NCBI GenBank assembly: GCA_029260825.1
Contig: JAJDCM010000103.1
Span: forward strand, 1-42,134
Source of the DNA: Planctomycetota bacterium
GTDB lineage: Bacteria > Planctomycetota > JACOTG01 > JAJDCM01
Direction: 5' to 3'
Length of the DNA: 42,134 nucleotides
The notes beneath the pieces were generated by a model. The model saw only the letters and a list, made by a program, of their open reading frames with translations, did no database searches and was not told the DNA's origin. Positions within the stretch are counted from its first letter, which is position 1, and the number at the start of each line of letters is the position of its first letter. This document shows positions 7,367 through 16,350 of the stretch, in pieces. The position numbers were made by a program, and so were the translations under genes.

Positions 7367-9463
7367 ATGAGAGATTACCCTCCTCCAAGACTGTCGCCTG
7401 AGCAGGATCAGAAAAGGCCAAAGAAAGGGGAGGGAAAAGCCAAGGCACCCTGGAGCCTGGGGCATTTCGCCGCCTGGAGCCTCATCGTTCTTTCCTTTGC
7501 CATCTACTTTGCGATCACCCCACGGGAACGTCCACCTGAGTCGACGTCGTACTCCAGCTTCAAGGAGCTGGTGACCCAGGATGAAGTTCGTTGGGTTTTG
7601 ATCAAGGGCGAGGTCATTACCGGAGCTCTTCAAGATTCCGAAACGAATGAGCCTCAAACTTCCTCGGAAGCCTCGAAAGGATCGGCCGGAGCGTTCGCCT
7701 TTACCACGATCGTTCCTTCCCTCGGAGATCCGGGGCTCCTGGCTTTGCTTGAAGAGCATGGTGTGGAAGTGAGAACCCAGACAGATTCTCGTTCATTTCT
7801 GCAGATTCTGGTCACCGGTGCGCTCCCCTGGATCTTTTTCATGGTGATCATTTTCTTCTTTCTGGGGCGACTTCTTCGGAGGTCGGCAGGAGAAGGAGGG
7901 GGTCCGTTTGGCTTCAGGAAATCTCAAGCGCACAGGTTTCAAAAGTCCGAGAGCGAAGTTCGGTGGGCGAATGTGGCCGGGCTCGAGAACGCCAAAGCCG
8001 AACTGAAAGAAGTCGTTGAATACCTGAAGGATCCTTCTCCTTTTGAAGTCGTGGGGGCTCGTCTTCCTCGCGGGATACTGCTCGTCGGCCCTCCGGGTGG
8101 GGGAAAAACGTTGCTCGCACGGGCCACCGCCGGGGAAGCTGACGTTCCTTTCTTCAGTATCAGTGGTTCTGCCTTCGTCGAGATGTTCGTGGGAGTCGGT
8201 GCGTCCCGGGTGCGGGATCTTTTTGAAAACGCCAAGAAGGAAGCTCCTTCGATCATCTTCATTGACGAGATTGACTCCATCGGGAGGGTCCGCGGTACAG
8301 GGTTGGGAGGAGGTCATGACGAAAGAGAGCAGACCTTGAACCAGATTCTGGCCGAGATGGATGGGTTTACGTCCAATGAATCGGTCATTGTCTTGGCGGC
8401 TACAAATCGTCCGGATGTTCTCGATCCTGCGTTGATTCGGCCGGGTCGATTCGACCGCCAGATCACACTGGATCTTCCTCATCGACAGGCGCGTCTTGCA
8501 ATCCTGAATATCCATGTGAGAAATGTGCCCCTTGCCCGGGGTGTCAATCTCGAAAAGCTGGCGGCAAAGACCGTCGGGTTTTCCGGGGCCGACCTTTCCA
8601 ATCTCATCAACGAAGCAGCTCTTGCTGCGGTGAGAGATAAGAGGGGCGAGGTGACGGAGGTGGATCTGGAGCGATCTTACGATCGGGTGCTGATGGGAGG
8701 AGAAAGGGAAGAAAGAATTCTTCCGGATGAACGAAAGGTCATTGCTTTTCACGAAGCGGGTCATGCTCTTCTTGCTCACCTCCTTCCGGAGGCCGATCCC
8801 CTGGAAAAGGTAACGATATTGCCACGGGGGAGGGCACTTGGAGCGACCCAGCAGATGCCGGCGGAGGATCGTCACAACTATTCTCGTCGCTACTTGCTGG
8901 GACGCATCACGATCTTGCTCGGTGGGCGTGCCGCGGAGAAGATCGTATTTGACGATGTGACCTCGGGGGCGGAAGACGACATCAAGAAAGCGACCCAGCT
9001 CGCTCGTCGAATGGTCTGCCAGTGGGGGATGAGTGATCAGGTGGGGCCCGTTCACTATCCGGTCGGTGAGGAGCACCCGTTTCTTGGTCGTGAAATGGCT
9101 GCACCAAGGAACTTCAGCGAGGACACGGCGCGGGGCATTGATCAGGAAGTTCAAAGCCTCGTTGGTGAAATGGAGAATCGGGCCACAAACCATCTCCATC
9201 ATCACCGCAGTCTGTTGAATCGCCTGGCGATGGAGCTTCTTGAGAAGGAAACTCTCGGGGCGGCAGCAATCGAAGCCTTGCTCGGAGAGCATCCGGGAAT
9301 ACGCCCTCGCCTTGATTTGCCCCGGATCAAGGATGCCGGGGGATTGGAATCCTTCCGGGTTTCCGATGACACGAGCGCCGACGACTTGAACAAAGTTCAG
9401 GAGCCTACCGGGAACCTCGACGAAGAGTATGACCTCGAGGCGAAACTGGAGAAGGCGCCATGA
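7367..9463 (+). CDS. ftsH: ATP-dependent zinc metalloprotease FtsH
   Basis: This is a 698-residue membrane-anchored AAA+ protease degrading damaged or unassembled membrane and some soluble proteins. Two membrane segments (residues ~31-52 and ~147-168) bracket a periplasmic domain. The AAA module has Walker A GPPGGGKT (241-248), Walker B IIFIDE (296-301) and a second region of homology [20 protein letters not shown] (~345-364). The peptidase has HEAGH (462-466) and the distal acidic ligand in TSGAEDD (~537). Walker A carries Gly where GPPGTGKT is usual. The stop overlaps the next gene as ATGA, so the two are co-translated. The FNR-type promoter suggests a condition-specific paralogue rather than the housekeeping copy (inference; the rest of the genome is not visible). 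The start is supported only by a weak GAAAGAG. Confidence 0.95.
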   Translation: MRDYPPPRLSPEQDQKRPKKGEGKAKAPWSLGHFAAWSLIVLSFAIYFAITPRERPPESTSYSSFKELVTQDEVRWVLIKGEVITGALQDSETNEPQTSSEASKGSAGAFAFTTIVPSLGDPGLLALLEEHGVEVRTQTDSRSFLQILVTGALPWIFFMVIIFFFLGRLLRRSAGEGGGPFGFRKSQAHRFQKSESEVRWANVAGLENAKAELKEVVEYLKDPSPFEVVGARLPRGILLVGPPGGGKTLLARATAGEADVPFFSISGSAFVEMFVGVGASRVRDLFENAKKEAPSIIFIDEIDSIGRVRGTGLGGGHDEREQTLNQILAEMDGFTSNESVIVLAATNRPDVLDPALIRPGRFDRQITLDLPHRQARLAILNIHVRNVPLARGVNLEKLAAKTVGFSGADLSNLINEAALAAVRDKRGEVTEVDLERSYDRVLMGGEREERILPDERKVIAFHEAGHALLAHLLPEADPLEKVTILPRGRALGATQQMPAEDRHNYSRRYLLGRITILLGGRAAEKIVFDDVTSGAEDDIKKATQLARRMVCQWGMSDQVGPVHYPVGEEHPFLGREMAAPRNFSEDTARGIDQEVQSLVGEMENRATNHLHHHRSLLNRLAMELLEKETLGAAAIEALLGEHPGIRPRLDLPRIKDAGGLESFRVSDDTSADDLNKVQEPTGNLDEEYDLEAKLEKAP

Positions 9464-10464
9464 CACTGGACCTGAGCTCGAGCTATCTGGGGCTTCCACT
9501 GAAGAACCCCCTCGTCGCGTCCTCTTGTCCTTTGACGGGAGATATCGAAATGCTCCGGTCTCTGGAAGCTGCTGGAGCATCTTGTGTGGTATTGCCTTCT
9601 ATCTTCGAGGACCAGATTGGACAGGAAGGGCAGGAGGTCAATCAAGTCTTTGAATTTGGATCCGAATGCTTTTATGAAGCCCTGGACCATTTTCCCCTTC
9701 TGGATGACTACAACACGGGGGTAGACTCCTATCTAGCACTCATTCGGCAGGCCAAGAAAGATCTCTCTATTCCCGTGATTGCGAGCTTGAACGGGAGCAC
9801 TCCCGGGGGCTGGCTTCAGTTTGCGAAGGCCATCGAGGAGGCGGGAAGCGATGCGCTTGAACTCAACGTTCATTTTGTGGCTTCCGATGCGTCGACGACT
9901 GGAAGCGATGTGGAGGAGCGCTACCTGGAGCTGGTCCGAAGCCTACGAAGCGAGATCAGGATCCCGATTGCCGTCAAGGTAGGGCCCTACTTCAGCGCCT
10001 TTGCCAACATGGCCGAGCAGCTGGTCAAAGCCGGTGCGGACGGCATCGTGTTATTCAACCGATATCCGCAGCCGGACATCGACCTCAGGTCCCTTCAAGT
10101 GAATCCTCATCTCGACCTCAGCACATCGAGCGAAAGTCGCCTCCCGCTCCGCTGGATCGCTTTACTCGAAGGAAAGATCGAGGCTTCCCTCGCGGCGACG
10201 ACGGGCATTCATACCTGGCGTGACCTGGTCAAGATGCTTCTTGTTGGAGCAGATGTAGGGATGATCGCGTCGGCCTATATCAGTCGAGGTCCAGAGGTCT
10301 TTACGACCCTGCTCTCCCAGCTGCGAAACTGGCTAGAAGAGGGCGGATATCATTCCGTCGAGCAGGTGAAGGGGAGCATGAGCCAGCGAAACTGTCCCGA
10401 TCCAGCGAGATTTGAAAGAGCAAACTATATGAAGGCGATTACCCAGCACGGCCAAAGACCTTGA
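9460..10464 (+). CDS. Dihydroorotate dehydrogenase-like flavoprotein
   Basis: This encodes 334 residues. It is a TIM-barrel FMN protein of the DHOD class 1 superfamily: N-terminal YLGLPLKNPLVASSCPLTG, SLNGSTPGGW, DALELNVHF, PIAVKVGPYF, GADGIVLFNRY and ADVGMIASAYISRGPE (phosphate-binding strand). The catalytic-base region is not the standard NxSCPN, so pyrimidine synthesis is uncertain. This branch is usually annotated only as a dihydroorotate dehydrogenase-like protein. Its start overlaps the ftsH stop (ATGA), indicating coupled translation and shared control by the FNR-type promoter. A flavin-dependent redox role during anaerobiosis is the likeliest reading; the substrate is unknown. Confidence 0.85.
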   Translation: MTLDLSSSYLGLPLKNPLVASSCPLTGDIEMLRSLEAAGASCVVLPSIFEDQIGQEGQEVNQVFEFGSECFYEALDHFPLLDDYNTGVDSYLALIRQAKKDLSIPVIASLNGSTPGGWLQFAKAIEEAGSDALELNVHFVASDASTTGSDVEERYLELVRSLRSEIRIPIAVKVGPYFSAFANMAEQLVKAGADGIVLFNRYPQPDIDLRSLQVNPHLDLSTSSESRLPLRWIALLEGKIEASLAATTGIHTWRDLVKMLLVGADVGMIASAYISRGPEVFTTLLSQLRNWLEEGGYHSVEQVKGSMSQRNCPDPARFERANYMKAITQHGQRP

Positions 10465-10554
10465 TCTTGGCCCGGATGATGTCGACCTGGGAGCAATGAT
10501 CCTCTCGATTTCACTTCTGACGGCTCGATCCCTTAAGCACCGCGATGGCGGATC

Positions 10555-10603
10555 TTGACGAGAATCAAGGCAATGGTTTCGGGAGCGAGTAGCCTTTGTC
10601 GGT
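10555..10603 (+). promoter_or_regulatory. FNR/FixK-type box upstream of a USP gene
   Basis: TTGAC-GAGA-ATCAA at 10555-10568 keeps the TTGA-N6-TCAA core. The expected start at ~10603 leaves a 43-nt leader to the ATG at 10646. The -10 is poor (TAGCCT at 10590-10595), so this is the weakest of the set. Confidence 0.5.
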
Positions 10604-10645
10604 CTCTTGATTTTCATCTGAGTGGAATCTTGTGAGGATTCGGCC

Positions 10646-11125
10646 ATGACCCGAGCGTTCGGGCGTATTTTGTTGACAACTGATCTTTCCGATCTCTCCT
10701 GGACGGCTCTATCACCGGCGGTTGAGCTGGCAAGAGCCACGGAGGCCAGGTTGACCGTCCTGAATGTGTTGTGTCCTCCGGACGAGAGACGTCCCGCGGA
10801 GGACGAAGAGCGCCACGACGTAGCCCGCACCCTGGTGAACGAATCGATCGAGCCCTTCACGGGAAAATGGCCGATTGATGTCGTTGTCTCCACATCGAGG
10901 GATCCAGTAGGAGAGATCATCAAGCAGGCCGGCCTGCTTGATGTGGATCTCATCGTTCTCGCGGTTCGGGACTCGGAGGGCCGGGAGCGGATGGTCTCTC
11001 CCAGCGTCACCGAGGAGTTGATTCGAAGGGGGGCTTTTCCGGTGCTCGCTTTTCCAGGTCGAATTCTGGAGGAGAGGCATCACGAGTCCGAGCGGGGAAC
11101 GATCTCCGAACTGTGGGTCGGCTGA
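10646..11125 (+). CDS. Universal stress protein (UspA family), degenerate ATP site
   Basis: This encodes 159 residues. ATG 10646 is preceded by GAGGATT at 8 nt; the in-frame GTG at 10622 is less favoured. The Usp fold is visible: strand 1 GRILLTTDLSDLSW, strand 2 ATEARLTVLNVL, strand 4 DLIVLAVRDSEG and the final strand AFPVLAFPGR. The glycine loop of ATP-binding Usps (G-2x-G-9x-G-S/T) is missing: the segment after LAVRD reads SEGRERMVSPS. It therefore probably belongs to the non-ATP-binding UspA-like class. Roles in survival under growth arrest or anaerobiosis are typical of the family. An FNR-type box lies ~85 bp upstream of the ATG. Confidence 0.85.
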   Translation: MTRAFGRILLTTDLSDLSWTALSPAVELARATEARLTVLNVLCPPDERRPAEDEERHDVARTLVNESIEPFTGKWPIDVVVSTSRDPVGEIIKQAGLLDVDLIVLAVRDSEGRERMVSPSVTEELIRRGAFPVLAFPGRILEERHHESERGTISELWVG

Positions 11126-11206
11126 CCGGGAGTTAACCGGTATCTGTTTTCCCCATCGCTTGGCTCTTTCACACGACTTTGTCTTCTCTACAGGAGTGAA
11201 CCGAAT

Positions 11207-12499
11207 ATGTTTTGCAACCAATGTGAACAGACACAGAACGGGACGGGTTGTACTGATGTGGGGGTATGCGGCAAAGACCCGGACATTCAATCTCTTCAGG
11301 AGATCCTGCTCTATGGGGTGAAGGGGATGTGCGCCTACGCTCATCATGCCCGTAGGCTTGGCAAGTTTGATGAGGATGTGGATGGCTTCGTTGAGGAGGC
11401 GTTGTTTTCAACCGTCACGAATGTGAATTTTGACATGGAGTCCATGTTTGAGCTTGTGCTCGAGTGTGGCCGCAAGAACATTCGTGTCATGGAAATGCTG
11501 GACCAAGGTCATACGGAGCGGTTCGGTACTCCATCCCCCACGACGGTATACGAGGGAACGAAGGCCGGACCGGGGATTCTGGTCACCGGACACGATCTGC
11601 TTGATCTGTCGGATCTCCTCGAGCAGACGGAAGGGCTGGGCATCAATGTCTATACTCATGGAGAGATGCTCCCTGCCCACAGCTATCCTAATTTGCGGAA
11701 GCATTCCCATCTGGCGGGACACTACGGCGGCCCGTGGCAGAATCAGTTGTGGGAATTTCCGATGTTCTCGGGGCCGATTCTCGGAACGACGAATTGCGTG
11801 TTGATTCCGCCCGATACCTATGCCGATCGTTTGTTTACCAATCGGGTCACGGCCGTTCCCGGCGGAACCCGCCTCAAGGATAGTGACTTTTCGGCGGTGA
11901 TCGAGATGGCGAAGAAGTGCCCGCCTCTGCCGGACAACAAAGTACGAGAATCGACCGTTGGTTTCCATCATAGTGTCATTCTCGGGCTTGCCGATAAGGT
12001 GGTCGAAGCCGTCAAGGACGGCAGCATCAAGAAATTCTATCTCATTGGTGGCTGCGATGGAGCCGAGGCGGGGAGAAATTACTACACACAACTCGCCGAG
12101 TCTGCGACGGAGAAGTCCGTCATTCTCACTCTTGGCTGCGGAAAATACCGGATTCGAAATCACGACTATGGCACGGTTGCCGGCCTTCCCCGGTTTCTGG
12201 ATATGGGCCAGTGCAACGATGCCTACGGTGCGGTTCAGGTGGCGCTCGCTTTGTCCAAGGCGTTCGATTGTGGAGTGAATGATCTGCCCCTGGAGATCGT
12301 TCTTTCCTGGTTCGAGCAGAAAGCAGTAGCTGTCCTGTTGAGCTTGTTTGCTCTTGACGTCAAGGGCATTCGGATCGGACCGGTACCGCCTGCCTTCGTG
12401 TCTCCGAATGTGTTCAAGATCCTCCAGGAGAAGTTTGACTTGAAGGTCATCGAGAACGCTCCGCCTCCGGAACTTCTCGGGGTTGGCGCTTCAAGCTGA
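11207..12499 (+). CDS. hcp: Hybrid cluster protein (hydroxylamine/NO reductase), short class
   Basis: This encodes 430 residues. The N-terminal Fe-S cluster motif is C3-x2-C6-x8-C15-x5-C21. Ligands expected for the hybrid Fe-S-O cluster are present: H and E in YTHGEMLPAH, Cys in GTTNC, TLGCGKYR and MGQCND, and the E-x-K pair in WFEQK. At 430 residues it lacks the extra helical bundle of ~540-residue class I proteins and fits the short class III. Hcp reduces NO (or hydroxylamine) in the cytoplasm and protects against nitrosative stress during nitrate respiration. AGGAG lies 10 nt before the ATG. The protoglobin gene follows 40 bp downstream, probably in one transcript. No FNR-type box is seen directly upstream; read-through from the USP gene (81-bp gap) is possible. 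Confidence 0.93.
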   Translation: MFCNQCEQTQNGTGCTDVGVCGKDPDIQSLQEILLYGVKGMCAYAHHARRLGKFDEDVDGFVEEALFSTVTNVNFDMESMFELVLECGRKNIRVMEMLDQGHTERFGTPSPTTVYEGTKAGPGILVTGHDLLDLSDLLEQTEGLGINVYTHGEMLPAHSYPNLRKHSHLAGHYGGPWQNQLWEFPMFSGPILGTTNCVLIPPDTYADRLFTNRVTAVPGGTRLKDSDFSAVIEMAKKCPPLPDNKVRESTVGFHHSVILGLADKVVEAVKDGSIKKFYLIGGCDGAEAGRNYYTQLAESATEKSVILTLGCGKYRIRNHDYGTVAGLPRFLDMGQCNDAYGAVQVALALSKAFDCGVNDLPLEIVLSWFEQKAVAVLLSLFALDVKGIRIGPVPPAFVSPNVFKILQEKFDLKVIENAPPPELLGVGASS

Positions 12500-12539
12500 G
12501 AACCGGGTGTGTTTTTCTCACCAGGAATACGAGGGTGAA

Positions 12540-13115
12540 ATGCAGAAAGTCGATGAAGCCCGGTTGGAGTCGGATCAACAATACCGCTACGAATATTTGA
12601 CAGAGTTTGTCGGTTTTGAGCCGAGTGACGCGGCCGCGATTCAGGCATTCGCTCCTCATCTTGGGCCTCGAATTCCCGAGCTCGTTGAGAAGACGTACGA
12701 TAAATTGTTGAAGTACGACGTGACCGCGCGTCACTTTGTCCCGAGGCAACAGGGCTATGAGGGGGAGACTCCCTCATCTCTGGAGGAGGTTGGACCGGAC
12801 CATCCCCAGGTGCAGTTCAGAAAAGACCATCTCAGTCGGTATTTCATGCAATTGATCGGTCGCTCCTACGACTCGAAGATGGTCGAGTATTTGAACATGG
12901 TGGGTCGAATCCATACTCCAGGCGCGGGAAACAAAGACATCAATGTTCCCTTGGTTCAGATGAACGCTCTGATGGGAGTGATTTCGGATCTTCTGCTCGA
13001 GACTGTCCTCGAATCCCCCTTGGATCCGTCTGCGACGACGAAGACTTTGCTGGCGTTTCATCGACTCATGTGGATCCAGAACGATTTTGTCAGTCGGCAC
13101 TACCGAATGGAGTGA
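12540..13115 (+). CDS. Protoglobin-like haem protein
   Basis: This encodes 191 residues; ATG 12540 has GAGGGTGA just upstream. The helical pattern and the motifs YEYLTEFVGFEPSDAAAI (N-terminal/A-B helices), FRKDHLSRYFMQLIGRSYD, MVGRIHTPGAGN and INVPLVQMNALMG match the protoglobin / globin-sensor globin domain. His125 in GRIH is the likely proximal haem ligand. No output domain follows, so it is a single-domain globin. Protoglobins bind O2, CO and NO. Here, directly behind hcp, NO scavenging or sensing is the natural reading (inference from context). A USP gene begins 68 bp downstream. Confidence 0.85.
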   Translation: MQKVDEARLESDQQYRYEYLTEFVGFEPSDAAAIQAFAPHLGPRIPELVEKTYDKLLKYDVTARHFVPRQQGYEGETPSSLEEVGPDHPQVQFRKDHLSRYFMQLIGRSYDSKMVEYLNMVGRIHTPGAGNKDINVPLVQMNALMGVISDLLLETVLESPLDPSATTKTLLAFHRLMWIQNDFVSRHYRME

Positions 13116-13183
13116 GCCCAGAATGTGGGGGCAGAACGTCTGATTCGCTCCATGAGGATTCTCGAATGCGGAAGGAGGCAGCT

Positions 13184-14134
13184 GTGAAACCTCTCAAATC
13201 GATTCTTGTTCCGATGGACTTCTCTCCCAATGCGCATGAGGCGCTTGACCAGGCTCTGGTCATGGCGGTTCGGTTTGGAGCGCGTCTGGACGTGATTCAT
13301 GTTCGTGCAATTCACGAAGATTGCTATACGGCCTCCGAGTCACCGGTTCCAAAGCTGTCGGATCTGAGAAGACGAGCTGGCCGGCTTGCTGCGGAGAACC
13401 CCGGTGTCGACCCCGACTCGGTCGAGATTCGAAGAGATGTTCTCCACGCTCCTTTCGTCGCCCCTGGAATTCTGGATCACATCCGGGAGACAAGGCCGGA
13501 CCTGGTCGTCATGGGAACCCATGGCCGGTCGGGATTGTCTCGTGTTCTGCTGGGAAGTGTGGCTTCTCGAGTCGTAAGAATGTCTCCTGTCAATGTGCTG
13601 ACGGTGGGGCGCGGGAAAGCTTTCACCGTCGGGGAGTCTCCGGAGGAGATCGTGGCTCCTGTCGATTTCTCCGAGGCTTCGAGGGAGGCGTTTGTTCATG
13701 CTGTCGAGCTTGCTCGTGCGGTCGGCGCAAAGGTGATTCTCCTCCACGTGATCAATGATGTTCCTCATCCCGCGTTCCACTTGACCGGGAGGGGCTCGGT
13801 GATGGATATCTTTCCGGGGTTGCGTAACCGGGTCCTGAAGACGATGAAGAGCTGGGTGAAGGAGATCGGCGCAGAAGATGTTGTGAAGGAGACCCTGGTT
13901 GCAGACGGGCGTGTCCATACGAAAATCGCTGAAGTAACTCGCGAGCACGGTGGGTCCCTGATTATCATGGCGGGTCACGGTCTCTCCGGTTATGAGCGAC
14001 TGTTCCTCGGGAGCGTCACCGAAAGGGTCATCCGGATGGCTCCTTGCCCGGTTCTTACCGTGAAGACGGAGGAAGAAAGGTTGATCCCCCGGACGGAGGA
14101 GCAGGCTGATTGTCCGATGTCGTCGCAGAATTGA
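13184..14134 (+). CDS. Tandem-domain universal stress protein
   Basis: This encodes 316 residues with two Usp domains. The GTG at 13184 is preferred because GGAGG (13174-13178) lies 5 nt upstream; ATG 13166 would add six residues. Domain 1 (~1-140) has KSILVPMDFS and the ATP loop GTHGRSGLSRVLLGS. Domain 2 (~150-305) has EEIVAPVDFSE and AGHGLSGYERLFLGS, where the first Gly is replaced by Ala. Both keep G-9x-G-S, so nucleotide binding is plausible in both. Tandem Usps act as single-chain dimers. It follows the hcp-globin pair on the same strand and ends 8 bp from the oppositely oriented pfk gene. Confidence 0.88.
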   Translation: MKPLKSILVPMDFSPNAHEALDQALVMAVRFGARLDVIHVRAIHEDCYTASESPVPKLSDLRRRAGRLAAENPGVDPDSVEIRRDVLHAPFVAPGILDHIRETRPDLVVMGTHGRSGLSRVLLGSVASRVVRMSPVNVLTVGRGKAFTVGESPEEIVAPVDFSEASREAFVHAVELARAVGAKVILLHVINDVPHPAFHLTGRGSVMDIFPGLRNRVLKTMKSWVKEIGAEDVVKETLVADGRVHTKIAEVTREHGGSLIIMAGHGLSGYERLFLGSVTERVIRMAPCPVLTVKTEEERLIPRTEEQADCPMSSQN

Positions 14135-14142
14135 CTCTTTGA

Positions 14143-15438
14143 TTATCTGCTGGAGGTCATCGTTCGGGGTTGCCGGGTTGCCTCAAGCACACGGGGCCAG
14201 ATGGCTCCGTCTTCTTGAAGATGACGTCTTTGGCCCACGGCCAGTGAAATCGGCAGATGAATGAAGTGATTGTTCCAGGAACCAACGAGCATGTCCGTGC
14301 GGCCCGTCATGCCGGCATGAACCGCGTGCTGGCCCAGCGAGGCGCAGAACTCGGAGTCGAGGGAATTCGCCGGTAGGCTTCGTATGATGTAGCTCGGGTC
14401 GATGTACTTGAGAGTCACCTCCCGCCCCTTCTTGTGAAAATAGCTCATAATTTCTTGTTTGAGAAAAACTCCAACGTCACGGAGTTTTTGGTTTCCGGAG
14501 TCGTCGGTCGCCCCCGATGCGGGAATGAAGTCTTGGCCGGCCCCTTCGGCGACGACCACAACGGCGTGCCCCTTTCGATTCAAGCGCCGTTCCAGAGCGC
14601 TCAGGAACCCTCTCTCTCCCTCCATGTCGAAGGCAACTTCTGGAACAAGACAAATATTGACGTCACTATTTGCGAGAGTCGCGTGGGCGGCGATGAAGCC
14701 GGAGTGTCGCCCCATGAGCTTGACCAGACCGATCCCATCTTTGGCTCCCCGGGCCTCGGCATGGGCGGATGCAATGACTTTTCGGGCCTCCTCGACGGCT
14801 GTTGCGAACCCAAAGCTTCTCTGAATCCAGCTCAGGTCATTGTCGATGGTCTTGGGAATGCCAATGACCGAGATGGGGAAGTCTCGTTCGGCGCAGGCTG
14901 CGGCGATGGCGGAGGCTCCTCGAAGCGTTCCATCTCCTCCGATCGTGAGCAGGATGTTGACGCCGCGCCGATGGAGACTTTCGGCCATTTCTCCCGGATC
15001 GTGAGGCCCGCGGGATGAGCCAAGGAGGCTGCCTCCTTGCAAGTGAATGTCTTCGACCATCTCCTGAGTGAGGTGGAGAGGATTGTCTTTGGAGATGATC
15101 CCGGCAAAGCCGTATTTGAAGCCGAGAATCCTCTTGATTTGATAACCCCGATCGAGGGTGTAGACAACGGACCGAATGACGTTATTGAGCCCCGGGCACA
15201 GCCCACCACAGGTGACCAAACCACAGGTCGTCTTTTCCGGGTTGAAGAAGAGAGTCTCTCGCGGCCCCGCTGCCTCAAAGGATGGGATGGTTGCACCCTT
15301 CGCGAGAATGGGCTCGATCTCATCCGTACGACTGCAGACCAGGATCCGGGAATTGTCGTCGATGAAATGGGTCGCTCGATCTGCGAGCGGGCTCGAGAAT
15401 TCTCCTTCACCGAGTTTCTTGATTTGCAGGTTTTCCAT
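14143..15438 (-). CDS. pfkA: 6-phosphofructokinase (group III-like, ATP type predicted)
   Basis: This encodes 431 residues from ATG 15438 (MENLQIKK); a TTG at 15465 would add nine. PFK motifs: CGGLCPGLNNVIR (phosphate/nucleotide loop), GFKYGFAGI, ILLTIGGDGTLRGA, PKTIDNDL (catalytic TIDND) and KLMGRHSGFIA. The GGDGT glycine predicts ATP rather than PPi use even though the second selectivity position is Lys (PKTIDND); the same combination is known in ATP-dependent plant and trypanosomatid enzymes. It has a ~60-residue N-terminal extension before the first motif, also typical of that group. It converts fructose 6-phosphate to fructose 1,6-bisphosphate. An FNR-type box sits at -41.5 of a predicted start, which would raise glycolytic flux under low oxygen. 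Confidence 0.9.
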   Translation of the reverse strand: MENLQIKKLGEGEFSSPLADRATHFIDDNSRILVCSRTDEIEPILAKGATIPSFEAAGPRETLFFNPEKTTCGLVTCGGLCPGLNNVIRSVVYTLDRGYQIKRILGFKYGFAGIISKDNPLHLTQEMVEDIHLQGGSLLGSSRGPHDPGEMAESLHRRGVNILLTIGGDGTLRGASAIAAACAERDFPISVIGIPKTIDNDLSWIQRSFGFATAVEEARKVIASAHAEARGAKDGIGLVKLMGRHSGFIAAHATLANSDVNICLVPEVAFDMEGERGFLSALERRLNRKGHAVVVVAEGAGQDFIPASGATDDSGNQKLRDVGVFLKQEIMSYFHKKGREVTLKYIDPSYIIRSLPANSLDSEFCASLGQHAVHAGMTGRTDMLVGSWNNHFIHLPISLAVGQRRHLQEDGAIWPRVLEATRQPRTMTSSR

Positions 15439-15531
15439 GGAAGGAAGGGGAGGATTGGATCTCAAGTGTATTCACCGATCGGGTTTTCCGAACCTGTGTG
15501 CTCCCGGTGCGCGGAAGCACGATTCTACTAC

Positions 15532-15580
15532 AGGGCAGAGTTTAGCCGCTCTGTTTGATCCGCAGTTTGACGCCGGTCAA
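15532..15580 (-). promoter_or_regulatory. FNR/FixK-type box with -10 for pfk
   Basis: TTGAC-GCCG-GTCAA (15567-15580) is a perfect palindrome of the TTGAY-N4-RTCAA type. On the minus strand TAAACT (15544-15539, 4/6) is in exact register for a start at 15532, with the box centre at -41.5. Confidence 0.6.
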
Positions 15581-15614
15581 GAGTGCGAGCAAGGATCCAG
15601 CGGCCATCTCGTTG

Positions 15615-15663
15615 TTGACCTGGGTCAAGGTTTTTGCTGGCTGAAACTGCAGAATGAGTTTTT
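15615..15663 (+). promoter_or_regulatory. FNR/FixK-type box for the hemerythrin gene
   Basis: TTGAC-CTGG-GTCAA (15615-15628) is a perfect palindrome. CAGAAT at 15650-15655 (4/6) would serve as -10 within one base of class II spacing, giving a start near 15662. The paired box for pfk lies 48 bp away, so the ~300-bp gap 15439-15738 is a divergent control region with one box per gene. Nothing else is seen in it. Confidence 0.6.
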
Positions 15664-15738
15664 CTACTTTCGAACTAACATGGAAGGGCATCTTTGGCAA
15701 GGAAGAGGTCGCCCACGAGCAAGCAATGGAGGTTGACG

Positions 15739-16320
15739 ATGCCAGAAGCGGAGCCCCTGGAAGTCCTGATGAAAGAACATCGTATGATCGAGCGTGTTCT
15801 TTCTTGTCTTGAAACGATGGCTCTGATCAGTGACCGCACCGGAGGCCTTGAAAGTGCCGATGCTCGAAAAGCCATCGAGTTCTTCCGTGGATTCGCCGAC
15901 GGATGTCACCATGGAAAGGAAGAGAAGCTGCTCTTTGACCTTCTCGAGAAGAGAGGTTTTCCGTCTCATGAAGGGCCAACCGCCCAGATGACCAGTGAGC
16001 ATCAGGAGGGGCGGGATCTGGTCCGTTCTCTGGAAACGGCAGTTGACGAGTTCGAGAGAGGAGAAAAGGGGGCTCTTGATCAATTCAGCGATGCGGCACG
16101 TCGGTATGTTTCGCTCCTGCGAAGTCATATTCAAAAGGAGGATCAGTGTCTCTTTCCCATGGCGTTCCAGGCTCTCTCGGTGGATGATTTGAACTGGCTT
16201 CAGAGAGAATTCCAGTCCCATGATGTGGAAGATGCAAAGAGGCAGGAGCACACTCGGTTCGAGAGGATCTCCGATGAACTCGCCGCTCGCTATGAAGCTC
16301 CCCATCCTGCCGGGAGCTGA
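15739..16320 (+). CDS. Hemerythrin HHE-domain protein
   Basis: This encodes 193 residues; ATG 15739 follows GGAGG at 7 nt, and the longer in-frame start at 15694 lacks this. It is a four-helix hemerythrin domain with the diiron ligand set in place: H14 (KEHRMIE), H57/H58 with E61/E62 (CHHGKEE), H88 (SEHQEG) and H130/E134 (RSHIQKED). Single-domain hemerythrins bind O2 or NO or store and repair iron; the family relative YtfE/RIC repairs Fe-S damage. It lacks the N-terminal ScdA domain of RIC. A cytoplasmic role in NO/O2 handling is likely. It has its own FNR-type promoter and converges on the cytochrome/PHM gene (30 bp between stops). Confidence 0.9.
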   Translation: MPEAEPLEVLMKEHRMIERVLSCLETMALISDRTGGLESADARKAIEFFRGFADGCHHGKEEKLLFDLLEKRGFPSHEGPTAQMTSEHQEGRDLVRSLETAVDEFERGEKGALDQFSDAARRYVSLLRSHIQKEDQCLFPMAFQALSVDDLNWLQREFQSHDVEDAKRQEHTRFERISDELAARYEAPHPAGS

Positions 16321-16350
16321 TTCGGCCTGAAAGATTGTCCGGGTCCAATC

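Noticed and set aside
7793..9580. A 595-codon open frame on the minus strand opposite ftsH
   Set aside because: It mirrors the strongly conserved ftsH frame, has no ribosome-binding site or recognisable domain, and is His/Arg/Pro-rich as expected for antisense translation of this codon usage.
10471..10480. CCCGGATGAT matching the first 10 bp of the fold-back element's end
   Set aside because: It has no partner inverted repeat, no CTAG flank and only 10 bp of match; chance is adequate.
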